A DNA stretch of 64,000 nucleotides, from assembly GCF_026230105.1 (NCBI RefSeq), contig NC_079482.1, positions 1,054,001 through 1,118,000 of the forward strand, read 5' to 3'. The notes beneath the pieces are model-generated. The model was not told the DNA's origin, ran no database searches, and saw nothing but the letters and a program-made list of their open reading frames with translations. The translations under genes were made by a program, and so were the position numbers. The DNA comes from Diorhabda sublineata. Taxonomy: Eukaryota > Arthropoda > Insecta > Coleoptera > Chrysomelidae. This document shows positions 11,301 to 23,039 of this stretch, piece by piece; positions within the stretch are counted from its first letter, which is position 1, and each line of letters begins with the position of its first letter.

Positions 11301-13913
11301 AATAATATGAAATTAAAAAACAAAATTTTTTAACGTATACTCGATTATATAGTATTTTTTATAATTTAATCGACTTTTTCTATAAATTTAGCGTATTTTT
11401 CATTCCACAAGTTTCAGTCTATCTCTTCAAATAAGACGTAGGGGAGAGTGGGAATCCTACTACGAAAAAATGTCTGTAAGTCCGGTTCTGTTTAACCGAT
11501 TTTTATAAACTTGATATTGTTTGAAAGAACTTTCGTCCATTAATACAAAATATATAAATTCTAAGCAATTTAATAAGGAACGTGGATGCTAGAGGGCGTT
11601 GTTTCATATCTTATAGATATTATGATTTCTATTCAAATATTATAAATGTAGCTACCCCATTTAGCTAAATTGGTAATTTAATCTATTGTAGAATGTAAAA
11701 AATGATCATTTACATTATTTAGTATTAGTTTATATACGGGGTGGACAACTAAGAAACGCCGTCGTTAAAATATTTAATAATATGAAATTAAAAAACAAAA
11801 TTTTTTAACGTATACTCGATTATATAGTATTTTTTATAATTTAATCGACTTTTTCTATAAATTTAGCGTATTTTTCATTCCACAAGTTTCAGTCTATCTC
11901 TTCAAATAAGACGTAGGGGAGAGTGGGAATCCTACTACGAAAAAATGTCTGTAAGTCCGGTTCTGTTTAACCGATTTTTATAAACTTGATATTGTTTGAA
12001 AGAACTTTCGTCCATTAATACAAAATATATAAATTCTAAGCAATTTAATAAGGAACGTGGATGCTAGAGGGCGTTGTTTCATATCTTATAGATATTATGA
12101 TTTCTATTCAAATATTATAAATGTAGCTACCCCATTTAGCTAAATTGGTAATTTAATCTATTGTAGAATGTAAAAAATGATCATTTACATTATTTAGTAT
12201 TAGTTTATATACGGGGTGGACAACTAAGAAACGCCGTCGTTAAAATATTTAATAATATGAAATTAAAAAACAAAATTTTTTAACGTATACTCGATTATAT
12301 AGTATTTTTTATAATTTAATCGACTTTTTCTATAAATTTAGCGTATTTTTCATTCCACAAGTTTCAGTCTATCTCTTCAAATAAGACGTAGGGGAGAGTG
12401 GGAATCCTACTACGAAAAAATGTCTGTAAGTCCGGTTCTGTTTAACCGATTTTTATAAACTTGATATTGTTTGAAAGAACTTTCGTCCATTAATACAAAA
12501 TATATAAATTCTAAGCAATTTAATAAGGAACGTGGATGCTAGAGGGCGTTGTTTCATATCTTATAGATATTATGATTTCTATTCAAATATTATAAATGTA
12601 GCTACCCCATTTAGCTAAATTGGTAATTTAATCTATTGTAGAATGTAAAAAATGATCATTTACATTATTTAGTATTAGTTTATATACGGGGTGGACAACT
12701 AAGAAACGCCGTCGTTAAAATATTTAATAATATGAAATTAAAAAACAAAATTTTTTAACGTATACTCGATTCTATAGTATTTTTTATAATTTAATCGATT
12801 TTTTCTATAAATTCAGCGCATTTTTAATTCCACAAGTTTCAGCCTATCTCTTCAAATAAGACGTAGGGGAGAGTGGGAATCCTACTACGAAAAAATGTCT
12901 GTAAGTCCGGTTCTGTTTAACCGATTTTTATAAACTTGATATTGTTTGAAAGAACTTTCGTCCATTAATACAAAATATATAAATTCTAAGCAATTTATTA
13001 AGGAACGTGGATGCTAGAGGGCGTTGTTTCATATCTTATAGATATTATGATTTCTATTCAAATATTATAAATGTAGCTACCCCATTTAGCTAAATTGGTA
13101 ATTTAATCTATTGTAGAATGTAAAAAATGATCATTTACATTATTTAGTATTAGTTTATATACGGGGTGGACAACTAAAAAACGCCGTCGTTAAAATATTT
13201 AAAAATATGAAATTAAAAAACAAAATTTTTTAACGTATAATCGATTCTATAGTATTTTTTATAATTTAATCGATTTTTTCTATAAATTCAGCGCATTTTT
13301 AATTCCACAAGTTTCAGTCTATCTCTTCAAATAAGACGTAGGGGAGAGTGGGAATCCTACTACGAAAAAATGTCTGTAAGTCCGGTTCTGTTTAATCGAT
13401 TTTTATAAACTTGATATTGTTTGAAAGAACTTTCGTCCATTAATACAAAATATATAAATTCTAAGAAATTTAATAAGGAACGGGGATGCTAGAGGGCGTT
13501 ATTTCATATCTTATAGATATTATGATTTTTTTTCAAATATTATAAATCTAGGTTCCCCATTTAGCTAAATTAATAATTCAATCTATTGTAGAATGTAAGA
13601 AACGATCATTTACATTATTTAATATTAGTTTATATACGGGGTGGACAACTAAAAAACGCCGTCGTTAAAATATTTAATAATATGAAATTAAAAAACAAAA
13701 TTTTTTAACATATACTCGATTAAATAGTATTTTTTATAATTTAATCGATTTTTTCTATAAATTTAGCGTATTTTTCATTCCACAAGTTTCAGTCTATCTC
13801 TCCAAATAAGATGTAGGGGAGAGTGGGAATCCTACTACGAAAAAATGTTTGTAAGTCCGGTTCTGTTTAACCGATTTTTATAAATTTGATATTGTTTGAA
13901 AGAACTTTCGTGC
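8309..13913. repeat. 475-bp tandem satellite, about 11.8 copies
   Basis: ACGGGGTGGACAACTAA recurs at 8411, 8886, 9361, 9836, 10311, 10786, 11261 (one base changed), 11736, 12211, 12686, 13161 and 13636, exactly 475 bp apart. The unit also carries TAGGGGAGAGTGGGAATCCT and GTCCGGTTCTGTTTAACCG. Paired variants (TCGATTCTATAG with AATTCAGCGCA) occur in the 4th-5th and again in the 10th-11th copies, so a block of six units has been duplicated. The first and last copies share variants absent from the middle ones. The array lies wholly inside intron 2 of the membrane-protein gene. Confidence 0.95.
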
Positions 13914-14203
13914 AAATGATTTAATTACCGAACTATTGAGTTTTTCTATATTTACAAATTCGCCCTCTATAAGTAGGCTTAAAATTCCGGAAATAGTTTC
14001 TCTGGGTCGTTTTTAGTTTTGTCTCGAGTGACTCATAATTTCAACACATTTTTAAAAAAATTACTGGAGGTATTGTCGTATTGCATTATTTATTTTTTCA
14101 ACCCTCTCGGCAAAAATAAATGACGTGTATACAATTTCTGGAACCGAAACCACCAGTCTCTGAAGACGTTAACTTGGTTATCGAAACGCGCGTGTAATAT
14201 CGT
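13914..14203. other. Intronic unique DNA
   Basis: This is short unique sequence between the 475-bp array and a microsatellite. No feature is seen. Confidence 0.4.
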
Positions 14204-14275
14204 GAGTATTGGTGTAGTAATGGTGTAGTATTGGTGTAGTAATGGTGTAGTAATGGTGTAATGATGGTGTATACA
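14204..14275. repeat. Imperfect 12-bp microsatellite
   Basis: GGTGTAGTAATG-like 12-bp units are repeated about six times with small variants (TATT, AATG, ATGATG). A minus-strand frame reading TPLLHHYYTNTTPLL comes from this repeat. Confidence 0.8.
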
Positions 14276-14480
14276 TAGAAAATGTCATCCATTACACAAA
14301 ATAATCTTCGATTCTTATCAAGACAGACTAGATATTGAAACTAGAGATCCGAGACACAAATATCAACCCCAAGAAATTTTTTCTTGTGAAAAGGTTTGAA
14401 AGATGTAATAACTACGAAAATATACAGAGTGGTTCTCGTATAAATTAATGATTGATTTGATGATTTTTGTTGTAACTTAC

Positions 14481-14674
14481 GTGTAGAAATCCTCCGACTC
14501 CAAAATACATCGTGTAAGAAACAACGCAAGACGAAATAAAATAAAAGGAAAAGTTTGTTAATCTCAGATTTTCTATAGAAATACTATTCCACATTATCGA
14601 AGTCTCGCTTAGAGATCGACCAGTGGCATAACCTAGTTGTTTCCTAAGATGTACGAACAAATTTACCCAGTCGC
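14481..14674 (-). CDS. Exon 2 of membrane protein gene (64 codons plus 2 nt)
   Basis: The exon is 194 bp. The acceptor is a T-rich tract ending TTTTAG followed by GC. Those two bases complete a glycine codon with the last G of exon 1. The donor is CTACAC|GTAAGT. The encoded segment starts DWVNLFVHLRKQLGYATG, continues through an amphipathic Ser/Asn region, and includes a membrane-like stretch FYFISSCVVSYTMYFGVGGF near its end. Reading runs straight into exon 3 (GGFLH then WYYYVRQRD). The matching phases at both junctions are strong evidence that these are true exons of one transcript. Confidence 0.82.
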
Positions 14675-15111
14675 CTAAAATAAAAAAATAAAACATCTTA
14701 ATGCAAAGTTCCAGGTACAATCTTTAGGGGTTCATTAAATTAGTTTACGAACTTGTTTCAAGCTCTAGTTACGGTACAGAAAATAAATTAGATCAATTCC
14801 AAACTAGAACTAAATAATAATTTTCATTATTGTAGTTTACATAGAAAAAAAAACCGGTAGAAATTCCCCTGGCAAGCAGAAGTTTCGTAGCATTTCATTA
14901 GAATTTGTATAAGAAAAATCCTGACTCAGTTTACTACATCTATGAACTAAATTATTATAGTTAATGCTAAGTTAAAACAATCAGATTAAAAATGCGAGAC
15001 ATGTGTATGAGATTTGACACCCCAGACTATTTGAATCTCACTAAGCCACGCCACTGTTTATCGCAGACTGTCTGGTAGGAATATTTCGAAGAGTTACATT
15101 TTAGGTTGTTT

Positions 15112-15930
15112 TTTAATTTTTTTGATGTGTAGGGGGGTCAGTGTAAAGCTAAAACCAAGTTTGTGGGGTCGCCACCGTTGTCCCACGGCCGCCATCTTGA
15201 AAATAGTGGTTGAAATGGTTTTTACGATATATCTCTTAAACTATTTATTCGATAAAAAAAATTTGTCAACACTTTTTGTTGCAAATTGAATTCTCTACAA
15301 CTTTGCTCCAGTAACTTTTTGTCGTAAAACTATAAACAAAAAAGTTATAAGCGAAAATCTTCAGAAATTTCAGAAAAAAATTTTTCGATGTAACTTTTTT
15401 TTATCATTTTACGATAAAATGATATCTGACCATTTTTGTAGATCGTTTTTTGAGGAACAACTTTTATTTGCATCATTTTTTCATTAAGTCAATAGCTAAG
15501 GTTTTACAGCGCTCCGAAGTGAGTACCATTTTTCAGTACTTTTAACTACACCTGTATTATACGTGTGTACTAATAATATGTCATCAGTTATTATTTTTAT
15601 TTTTTTTTTATTTTGTTGTTATCATACAAATTTTGCAATATTATTAATGATTAATTATTAATTAATTATTTTTATTATATATATATATATACATAACTTT
15701 TTTGTTTATAGTTTTACGACAAAAAGTTACTTGACCAAAGTTGTAGAGAATTTAATTTGCAACAAAAAATGTTAACAAAATTTTCTTATCAAATAAATAG
15801 TTTAAGAGATATATCGTAAAAACCATTTCAACCCCTATTTTCAAGATGGCGGCCGTGGGACAAAGATGGCGACCCCGCAAATTTGGTTTTAGCTTTACAC
15901 TGACCCCCCTACACATCAAGAAAATAAAAT
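15112..15930. mobile_element. Foldback (inverted-repeat) element in intron 1
   Basis: Left arm 15112-15350 and right arm 15692-15930 are inverted copies of about 240 bp. The outer ends are GATGTGTAGGGGGGTCAGTG and its complement CACTGACCCCCCTACACATC, and both arms carry AAGATGGCGGCC next to GTGGGAC. The ~340-bp spacer is AT-rich and ends in a short (TA)n. The arms are diverged by scattered substitutions and there is no transposase frame, so this is a non-autonomous foldback or MITE-like element. No clear target-site duplication is visible. Confidence 0.82.
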
Positions 15931-16314
15931 TGTGATTTTTAAAAGGTGATAAATCAATCGAAAGATTGAAGAAGTCTCTAACTAGACATATACATAAAAT
16001 ACAAGCTTTCGCAAGGAACGTAAGGGAAAAAATCGCATTGAAAACGTTTAAAATCTCGACTAAAATGATACCTGATATAATAATAACAAAAACGTGAGTT
16101 TTTTTACGATTCTTTATTTGTAGGAGGCTAAATAAGAAACTTAATTTCCCTATAGACTAAGAAAAAAGATAAATTTGGCAACGATGTTATTTTAAAACGT
16201 TTCTATATGAGAATACGCGTTTTAAAGTATCAACAATAGTTTATAATATAATTTTTGTTCACAAAATTGAATGATGTCAATTTTTTTTTGTTCCGAACAA
16301 AGATTCGTACTTAC

Positions 16315-16522
16315 CATTTATTGATATTCCAACTAAAAAAGTAGCAACTGTCGCTATAACCTTCCCAACGCTAGTTGGTACTTTATTCCATATTCTAGAA
16401 ACTATTTTATCGTATTTTTCCAACCAAGTCACCGACATAGGATCGAATATTAAGTTACTACTATCTTCGATGTGCCCCCCGTTGCTGTTTTGATATTTTT
16501 TTTGTCTGTTTTTTTTCGCCAT
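16315..16522 (-). CDS. Exon 1 (start) of membrane protein gene
   Basis: The ATG at 16522 has the good context CACAATGG. An in-frame TGA lies five codons upstream (16540-16538), so this is the likely true start. The 69 codons begin MAKKNRQKKYQNSNGGH, a basic cytosolic N-terminus without a signal peptide. After an acidic/amphipathic region comes a first membrane segment (VGKVIATVATFLVGISIN). The exon ends AATG|GTAAGT, phase 1, and joins exon 2 through a split glycine codon. The upstream GC-containing stretch at 16523-16560 is probably 5' UTR or promoter-proximal DNA. I do not recognise the N-terminal part, and no gene name is assigned. Confidence 0.8.
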
Positions 16523-16540
16523 TGTGCGACGTGCTGCTCA

Positions 16541-17089
16541 CACACTGTCGCGATTCAAATCTTCCTTATAAATTTCATTTATCTAAATCCGAATAAGTTT
16601 TTTTTTATAAATCAGAAGTATGAGATTATTTCGCTTTGCATACTTGAATGGTTAGAGATAAAATAAGAATAACCTTCGGACCTAATTGTCCACATTTTCA
16701 ATTAATTGTGGGAAACGAGAATATTCAATAAAAACCTTCGCTAAATTCCACTCGAATGATAATTTTTAATAAAGTATATGGAACACACATCGATCGTTAT
16801 CAGTACATATTTAAAAAAACTATACAATTATATGTAGTACTACACAAATTTGTATAGTACTTCATATAATACAAAGTAAGATTTAACATTATTACTAATT
16901 GTCTTATCTGAAATTATATATTATAATGCATATAAGATAACCTGGTAACAAAGTTCATATTAAAATAATTCGTATGAATCGTTATGAGTAGAAAACAATT
17001 ATTCTATTCCGTAAACGCACAAAAAAATTACAAGTTACTAAACAATTTCTAGTCTAGACACAATTCTCAGTATTTCAAAAAATAAATAA
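16541..17089. other. 5' flank of the gene; no other feature
   Basis: AT-rich DNA upstream of the minus-strand start codon. It must hold the 5' UTR and promoter. ATTTATAAGG on the minus strand, about 50 bp upstream of the ATG, could be TATA-like, but this is weak. Confidence 0.35.
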
Positions 17090-19460
17090 ATGTTTGTAGC
17101 GTCATCTTCTAGAAAGCTACATAACCTCTAACTGACGTATGTCGAAATAAGCAGATTACTTTATAATATACAGAAAATGACAGTTGTAATATTTTGTTTA
17201 TCATTGAATAAATACTATTGATACATCGTTTAATGGATATTTAGAGAAATTTAATTATCACAGTATTCATAATATAGAAAATAAAACTTAGAATTCAAAG
17301 ACAAAAACAAACAAAAAAGGTAGTAGCGCCATCCTACATAAAATTACGTAACTACTAACTGACACATACTTACAGATAATGGTGGTTGTTTCCTTCCATT
17401 GTTTTTACCTCTTTTTTACAAAATATAATATTCATATCAATAAATTCAATAATCAACTGATATTTGATAAAAATCAAACATTCCATAAGAATTTATAATC
17501 TAAAAGATACAAAAGGAGATGCTAGCGCCATCTTTCATATGATTACATAACTTTCGAATAGACTTATATATGTAGATACTGTTATCATTCTATATATTTA
17601 GCCACAAATTATTAAATTATATCGTTTTTATCGTGTTAAAACAAAATATAATGAAATTAAGAATCACCAGAAATTTTGTAATCTGTATAGAATTAAAATG
17701 AATCGAATGGGGCTGTTAGCGCCATCTATGAAATAATTATTCACGGAAGTTTTCCCAATAATTTTAATTCAACAATAATCCAGTTGAACTACTATAACAC
17801 TTTTAAAATCCTGATTGTATAATTAATTCGAAAGAACATATTGAGTTTTGAATTTTTATGTAGAGAATTGTCTGAAATTATTAAATTCTTTTTGTTATTA
17901 AACGTGACAAAATGCTTTAGCCGCCATCTATCCAGATTTAATAGTACTGAGATGAGACATTCGCAGTTTCCTGTAATACGATTCTCTTTGTTTGAAGTAG
18001 TATAATTATTTCAAAGATAGCGCTGCAGATTTCTTCTATTTATTTTTTATATATTAAAAATAAATAGGCCAGTCGCAATTTGTTGGAAAAATAAAAAATA
18101 TTAATAACCTGGCGGAAATAAAAACATTATTATCAAATCTGTTTACTACATTAAGGGAAATGAACGCCATCTTGAATTTTTTAAAATTTATTGAATATAT
18201 CGTTTTTATAGTTGAAAATTTTATAATAACGAACTACTTTATTGAAAAAATAATCAAAAAAATCTTAGTATTTTCGTATAGGCGAAAAACAAAAACCATT
18301 TGGAGTTGAAGCAGGGATACCAAGTGATTGATATAAATATAATTCCACCTTATAAATCGACTACTTCATCATTATATATAATTAAGTTGGAATTTTTCTG
18401 ATATTTGCAATTAACTTCTCCCTCCTATATATATATAGAAATGATATGAACTAATAACTACTCATTATTGCAAAAATTTTCTGTTACAACTTTTTTCTTG
18501 CCACTCTATAAATTTGCGAAAATTGACCAGGCTATAAATACATTAAAGTTTTATAACCTGTTGAGAATATTTGCAGTTTTCGCTAATACAATTCTGACAA
18601 AATGTAATAGATATTATAGAACTATCTCAAAGATGGCGCTGCATATTTTATTCATTTAAACTAAAATTATTTTATGTCAATGGATATTACATTACTCATT
18701 ATATATTTCAAATATTTTTTGTATAACAGAGAAAATATTTGGAACGATGAATAGTTTTTATTAATATCATTTTGTAACGAGTAAAATATCTGCTTATTTT
18801 GAGACTTATGCTATTGTTTGTAATAGGGCGCTGCACATTATACTTATGTCAACTGAAATATTTTATTAATCGTTTATCAAATATTATATTAAACATCATA
18901 TATTTCAAAGATTTTGGAAAAATTGTGAAAATATATGAAACGATTAACATAAATTTCATTTTCTTCAAATGATATCCAGAAAGAAATCTGCTTATTTTGA
19001 CGGATATATTAGGTACAGCTTATGCTACTGTCTTTAAGATGGCGTAACACATTCTATTTATGTAAACTGTAATATTTTATTAAACGTCTCTCGAATATTA
19101 TATTATACACTATATATTTCAAAGATTTTGTAATAAATTGGGAAAATATATGAAACGATAAACATAAATATTACCATTTTTAGATGGTATCGCGGTAGAA
19201 ATCTGCTTATTTTGACGCTTATAAAATATATAGGTTATGCTATTTTTTGTGAGATGGCGCTACTCATTATATTAATGTCAACTGAAATATTTTATTAATC
19301 ATTCATTTAATATTATATTAAGAACTATATACTTTGTGAAAATATAGAAACAATAAACAGTTTTTATAAATATCACTTCATATTAATTATATTAACATAA
19401 ATTATTTTGGATTATATTTTAGTTGTGTTGTTAACTTGAAGATGGCGCTACTAATTCAAT
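17090..19460. repeat. Degenerate ~200-bp repeats with AGATGGCGC core, head-to-head halves
   Basis: GTAGCGCCATCT-like cores occur at 17096, 17323, 17522, 17716 and 17917, about 200 bp apart. Their complement AGATGGCGCTGC/TAC occurs at about 18015, 18631, 18824, 19037, 19252 and 19440, also about 190-215 bp apart. A single GCCATCTTG core at 18166 breaks the pattern. Companion blocks also switch strand: CTGCTTATTTTGAC at 18791, 18989 and 19203 appears as its complement near 17143-17158. Copies are much more diverged than in the other arrays, so this is an old inverted satellite or a cluster of related elements. Confidence 0.75.
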
Positions 19461-19788
19461 GAGTTCTCGAATACTAAGTATTTTATTATTTATTTATAAG
19501 AGATTATATATATTAAGTATAATACAGAGCTAATCAACAAGTTAATTATGTAGATGTTAAATAGGATTTATCCCTAAAGCCCCCATATCTATTTAATATT
19601 AATTTATCATCAATTTATTTTCATAAGACTTCGGCAAAAACAAACATATATATTATAGTTGATCATTAATAGTTCCGCAGAGATAGTAGTAGGGTGAAGC
19701 AGGTGCGTTTAATAAATTTTCTCCCATCGTCTGATCCATTCTAATATTCATCCTTGTGGCGTGTTGCGTTGCGGCTTCAGCTGAATAC

Positions 19789-19831
<43 letters not shown>

Positions 19832-20013
19832 GCAAGTTGTTCCTGTCAGTTGTCCGTACGGCGCAGTCAGGCTGTCAGTTAACTGTCTGGTTTACATGTC
19901 TGTCGGGCGTGAGCCTGACATCATGATTATAGTTGATAGCCCGCAAAAATTTCGATCTGCATTTTATCAACTACGCGATTTGCATACGCACGCACAGAAT
20001 CGGCCTCTTATAC
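19461..20013. other. Unique DNA with a (TA)n microsatellite
   Basis: An uninterrupted (TA)n tract lies at about 19793-19828. Frames running through it in both directions (Tyr-Ile repeats) are artefacts. Around it is moderately GC-containing unique sequence of unknown nature. Confidence 0.6.
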
Positions 20014-20227
20014 AACGAGAAGAAGCTTTCATTCTATCACAAGTTCCTGATTTTTGATACGAGGGTTAACGAGAAAGTATTGAAGATGCGGAAATTTCGA
20101 AAATTATGTTCAAACTAATGTAGAATATCACTTCTAGATTTGATCTATTAAATTTCGGATAAAGTGCGAGAAAAAGTTGGAACGAGTACCCAGAAAAAAG
20201 GACGAGGAACATCGGATTTTATATTCG
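20014..20227. repeat. Left copy of a direct duplication bracketing a satellite block
   Basis: This segment starts AACGAGAAGAAGCTTT and ends ATCGGATTTTATATTCG. It matches 21668-21951 in the same orientation with about 90% identity, apart from a ~70-bp stretch present only in the right copy. Satellite units begin directly after it. I do not recognise any protein in it. Confidence 0.85.
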
Positions 20228-21667
20228 TTCTTATGGATCAAAATTGGGTTTATTTGAATCGAATTTTCTACCAAAAATTGGTTTTTGGAGTCTATTTGTT
20301 GAAAAATTGGATTTTTATCAAAAATTGGCTTATCAAGACTATTTGATCAAAAATTGGGTTATTAAGTCTATTTGTTCAAAAACTGGGTACCTGTGGTTCA
20401 AAAATTGGTTTTATAATTGTAATTGTGTCACAAAATGGTTTTTTTTCGAATAAAATTCGTTCAAAAATTGGTATTTTGTGGTTCTATTCGATCAAAATTG
20501 GGGTTTTTGAATTGAATTTTTACCAACAATTGGCTTTTCAAGTCTATTTGTTCAAAAATTGGGTATCTGTGGGTCAAAAATTGGTTTTATAATTGTAATT
20601 GTGTCACAAAATGGTTTTTTTTCGAATAAAATTCGTTCAAAAATTGGCATTTTGTGGTTCTATTCGATCAAAATTGGGGTTTTTGAATTGAATTTTTACC
20701 AACAATTGGCTTTTCAAGTCTATTTGTTCAAAAATTGGGTACCTGTGGTTCAAAAATTGGTTTTATAATTGTAATTGTGTCACAAAATGGACTTTTTCGA
20801 ATAAAATTCGTTCAAAAATTGGTATTCTGTGGTTCTATTTTATCTAAATTGGGAGATTTGGATTGAATTTTTACCAAAAATTGGCTTATCAAGACTATTT
20901 GTTCAAAAACTGGCCTATTAAGTCTATTTGTTCAAAAATTGGGTACCTGTGGTTCAAAAATTGGTTTTATAATTGTAATTGTGTCACAAAATGGACTTTT
21001 TCGAATAAAATTCGTTCAAAAATTGGTATTCTGTGGTTCTATTTTATCTAAATTGGGAGATTTGGATTGAATTTTTACCAAAAATTGGCTTATCAAGACT
21101 ATTTGTTCAAAAACTGGCCTATTAAGTCTATTTGTTCAAAAATTGGGTACCTGTGGTTCAAAAATTGGTTTTATAATTGTAATTGTGTCACAAAATGGAC
21201 TTTTTCGAATACAATTCGTTCAAAAATTGGCATTCTGTGGTTCTATTCGATCAAAATTGGGGGTTTTGGATTGAATTTTTACCAAAAATTGGCTTATCAA
21301 GACTATTTGATCAAAAATTGGCTTATTAAGTCTATTTGTTCAAAAATTGGGTATCTGTGGTTCAAAAATTGGTTTTATAATTGTAATTGTGTCATAAAAT
21401 GGACTTTTTCGAATAAAATTCTTTCAAAAATTGGTATTCTGTGGTTCTATTTTATCAAAATTGGGGGATTTGGATTGAATTTTTACCAAAAATTGGCTTA
21501 TCAAGACTATTTGATCAAAAATTGGCTTATTAAGTCTATTTGTTCAAAAATTGGGTATCAGTGGTTGAAAAATTGGTTGTATCTTTGTAATTTTGTCACA
21601 AAATGAAATTTTTCGTCAAACATTCGTTCAAAAATCGGCATTCTGTGGTTGAATTTGATCAAAATTG
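20228..21667. repeat. Satellite of the ~30-bp motif family, 176-bp and 204-bp units
   Basis: TTGGTTTTATAATTGTAATT recurs at 20405, 20581, 20757, 20961, 21165 and 21369, with a variant at 21573. Spacing is 176, 176, then 204 bp four times. The 28-bp step is one extra subunit (ATTGGCTTATCAAGACTATT type). Subunits match the complement of the AAGCCATTTTTTGTCCAAAT motif seen at 4-8 kb, so this block is in inverted orientation. A 179-codon frame at 21067-21606 follows from the 204-bp (3 x 68) period and is not accepted as a gene. Confidence 0.93.
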
Positions 21668-21951
21668 AACGAGAAGAAGCTTTTATTCCATCACAAGCTC
21701 CTGATTTTTGATACGAGGGTTAACGAGAAAGTATTGAAGATGCGAAAATTTCGAAAATTATACTCAAACTAATATAGAATTTGCGACGAAGAAACAATGT
21801 TTGAGAGACGATATAATGTTTAACAATATTCAAGAAAACGTGAAAATTATATCACTCTTAGATTTGATCTATTAAATTTCGGATAAAGTGCGAGGAAAAG
21901 TTGGAACGAGTACACAGAAAAAATGACGAGGAACATCGGATTTTATATTCG
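21668..21951. repeat. Right copy of the direct duplication
   Basis: This is the partner of 20014-20227. It is longer because it retains about 70 bp (around 21781-21850) that the left copy lacks. The shared outer ends show that the satellite block lies between two copies of one ancestral segment. Confidence 0.85.
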
Positions 21952-22620
21952 AGTAACATTGCACGAGCTCTACAAATGCGATTCTGAGCTTAGAAAAATC
22001 CCCATTAGATACAGATAAAACACAAATAACACCCCCAAAAATTAATATTTGTTCAAGAATCTTTAGGGGAAAATTGATTGTTTCCCGTTTTTTTCGTTGA
22101 ACTATATTTGATATAAAAATTCGATAAAATGTTGTTATCGCCTGTACTAAAAGAAGTAAAAAGATGGGGCCGACAGAATTTGAGAGCGATGAGGCAGGCC
22201 GTACGTCTTGGCTTTCCACCCGAGTCTTTCTCGGACTGTGAAAAATCACCCTCACGCTTGTAATGCTTGAGAAACGGCGAATGTAAGCGAGTGCCTAAAA
22301 GAAACCGTTCATCTTCCCTATTTATATCTGTCTAGATGACATGTATATGTATGTACGTAGACACGTCTCATTTACCCGCCGGAGCGTATAATTCCTTAAC
22401 ACTATCCGAGGATGACTGTAAATTTAAATTCGGCAACGTATTTTTATTTTATAGTTTGTTGCCGTTCCGTTTGTAAAATGGAAGTTTATTTATGATTTCT
22501 CGTTTTTAATAACGGAAAAGATTAATGTTACTATGAATAAATTTATAAGGGTTTGATTTATATACACAGATTTTGGTTTTAATGGACAATCATTATACTT
22601 ATCAATCCAATCGACCTTAA
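21952..22620. other. Unique DNA; small GC-richer patch
   Basis: This stretch is non-repetitive. Positions 22160-22262 are GC-richer than the surroundings and contain an ATG in the context AAAGATGG (22163) followed by a frame of about 25 codons. The frame is too short to call. No splice-supported exon is seen. Confidence 0.35.
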
Positions 22621-22627
22621 ATTACAA

Positions 22628-23036
22628 TTACCATACATTTCTAAACCTTACCATATCTTGCAACGGCCGTTTTTGCTTTATTTCTTCGCGAATAAATAAA
22701 ATAGTTTTTCCTTTTCCAAGATTAATGGATATTATCCCAAAAAAACCAACACCATGACCTGGATTACAGATGGAACAGTCTTTGTCTTCTTTGGAGCCGG
22801 TTCTACCTAGTTCAATCCATTGTTTTGGTTGTTCTTTTGATTCGGGTGTGAAGATCCACGTGGAGCTACGTTTCATCCGGTTCACCCGATGGAAACATTT
22901 TTTGTTTTTGTATCTTGTGTACAGTTTTCTCATTACCAAATTTTCAGTTAATATGCGATGTATTTCACTTTTTGAAATGCCTACTATGTCTAATACATCG
23001 TGCACTTTCAGTCGACGATCGTTCAATACCGCTTGA
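22628..23036 (-). pseudogene. Mariner-type transposase relic
   Basis: Read on the minus strand from 23026, the frame gives NDRRLKVHDVLDIVGISKSE then HRILTENLVMRKL, the second helix-turn-helix region of a mariner transposase. It is followed by WIFTPESKEQPKQWIELG, a block before the middle of the catalytic domain. A frame change then gives PKKTKTVPS, and a later change gives LGKGKTI and EEIKQKRP. These are established mariner (IS630/Tc1/mariner superfamily) motifs. Frameshifts and a missing catalytic core make it inactive. Its upstream side ends abruptly at satellite DNA (23040). Confidence 0.82.
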
Positions 23037-23039
23037 AGC

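Larger units (their letters stand above)
3782..16522 (-). other. Gene span (partial): multi-pass membrane protein, probable fatty acid hydroxylase/sterol desaturase family
   Basis: Three coding exons on the minus strand splice in frame: 16522-16315 (208 bp), 14674-14481 (194 bp) and 4030-3782 (249 bp). All three donors are GTAAGT, and the two acceptors end TTTTAG and TTTCAG. Intron 1 is about 1.64 kb and has phase 1. Intron 2 is about 10.45 kb and has phase 0. The joined product is 217 residues with about four hydrophobic segments and is incomplete at the C-terminus. The family call is inference from overall resemblance (a WYYYVRQRD.PYEWKCQP.KWLSPELERHE block between membrane segments). The HxxxH/HxxHH iron-binding boxes that would prove it are not in the window and should lie to the left. 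An unrelated polytopic membrane protein remains possible. Confidence 0.7.

Noticed and set aside
19653..20057. Tyr-Ile repeat proteins across the (TA)n tract
   Set aside because: Translation of a dinucleotide microsatellite. The frames on both strands exist only because of it.
21067..21606. 179-residue plus-strand protein
   Set aside because: It is Trp/Lys/Ile-rich and arises from 204-bp units (a multiple of three) of the satellite.
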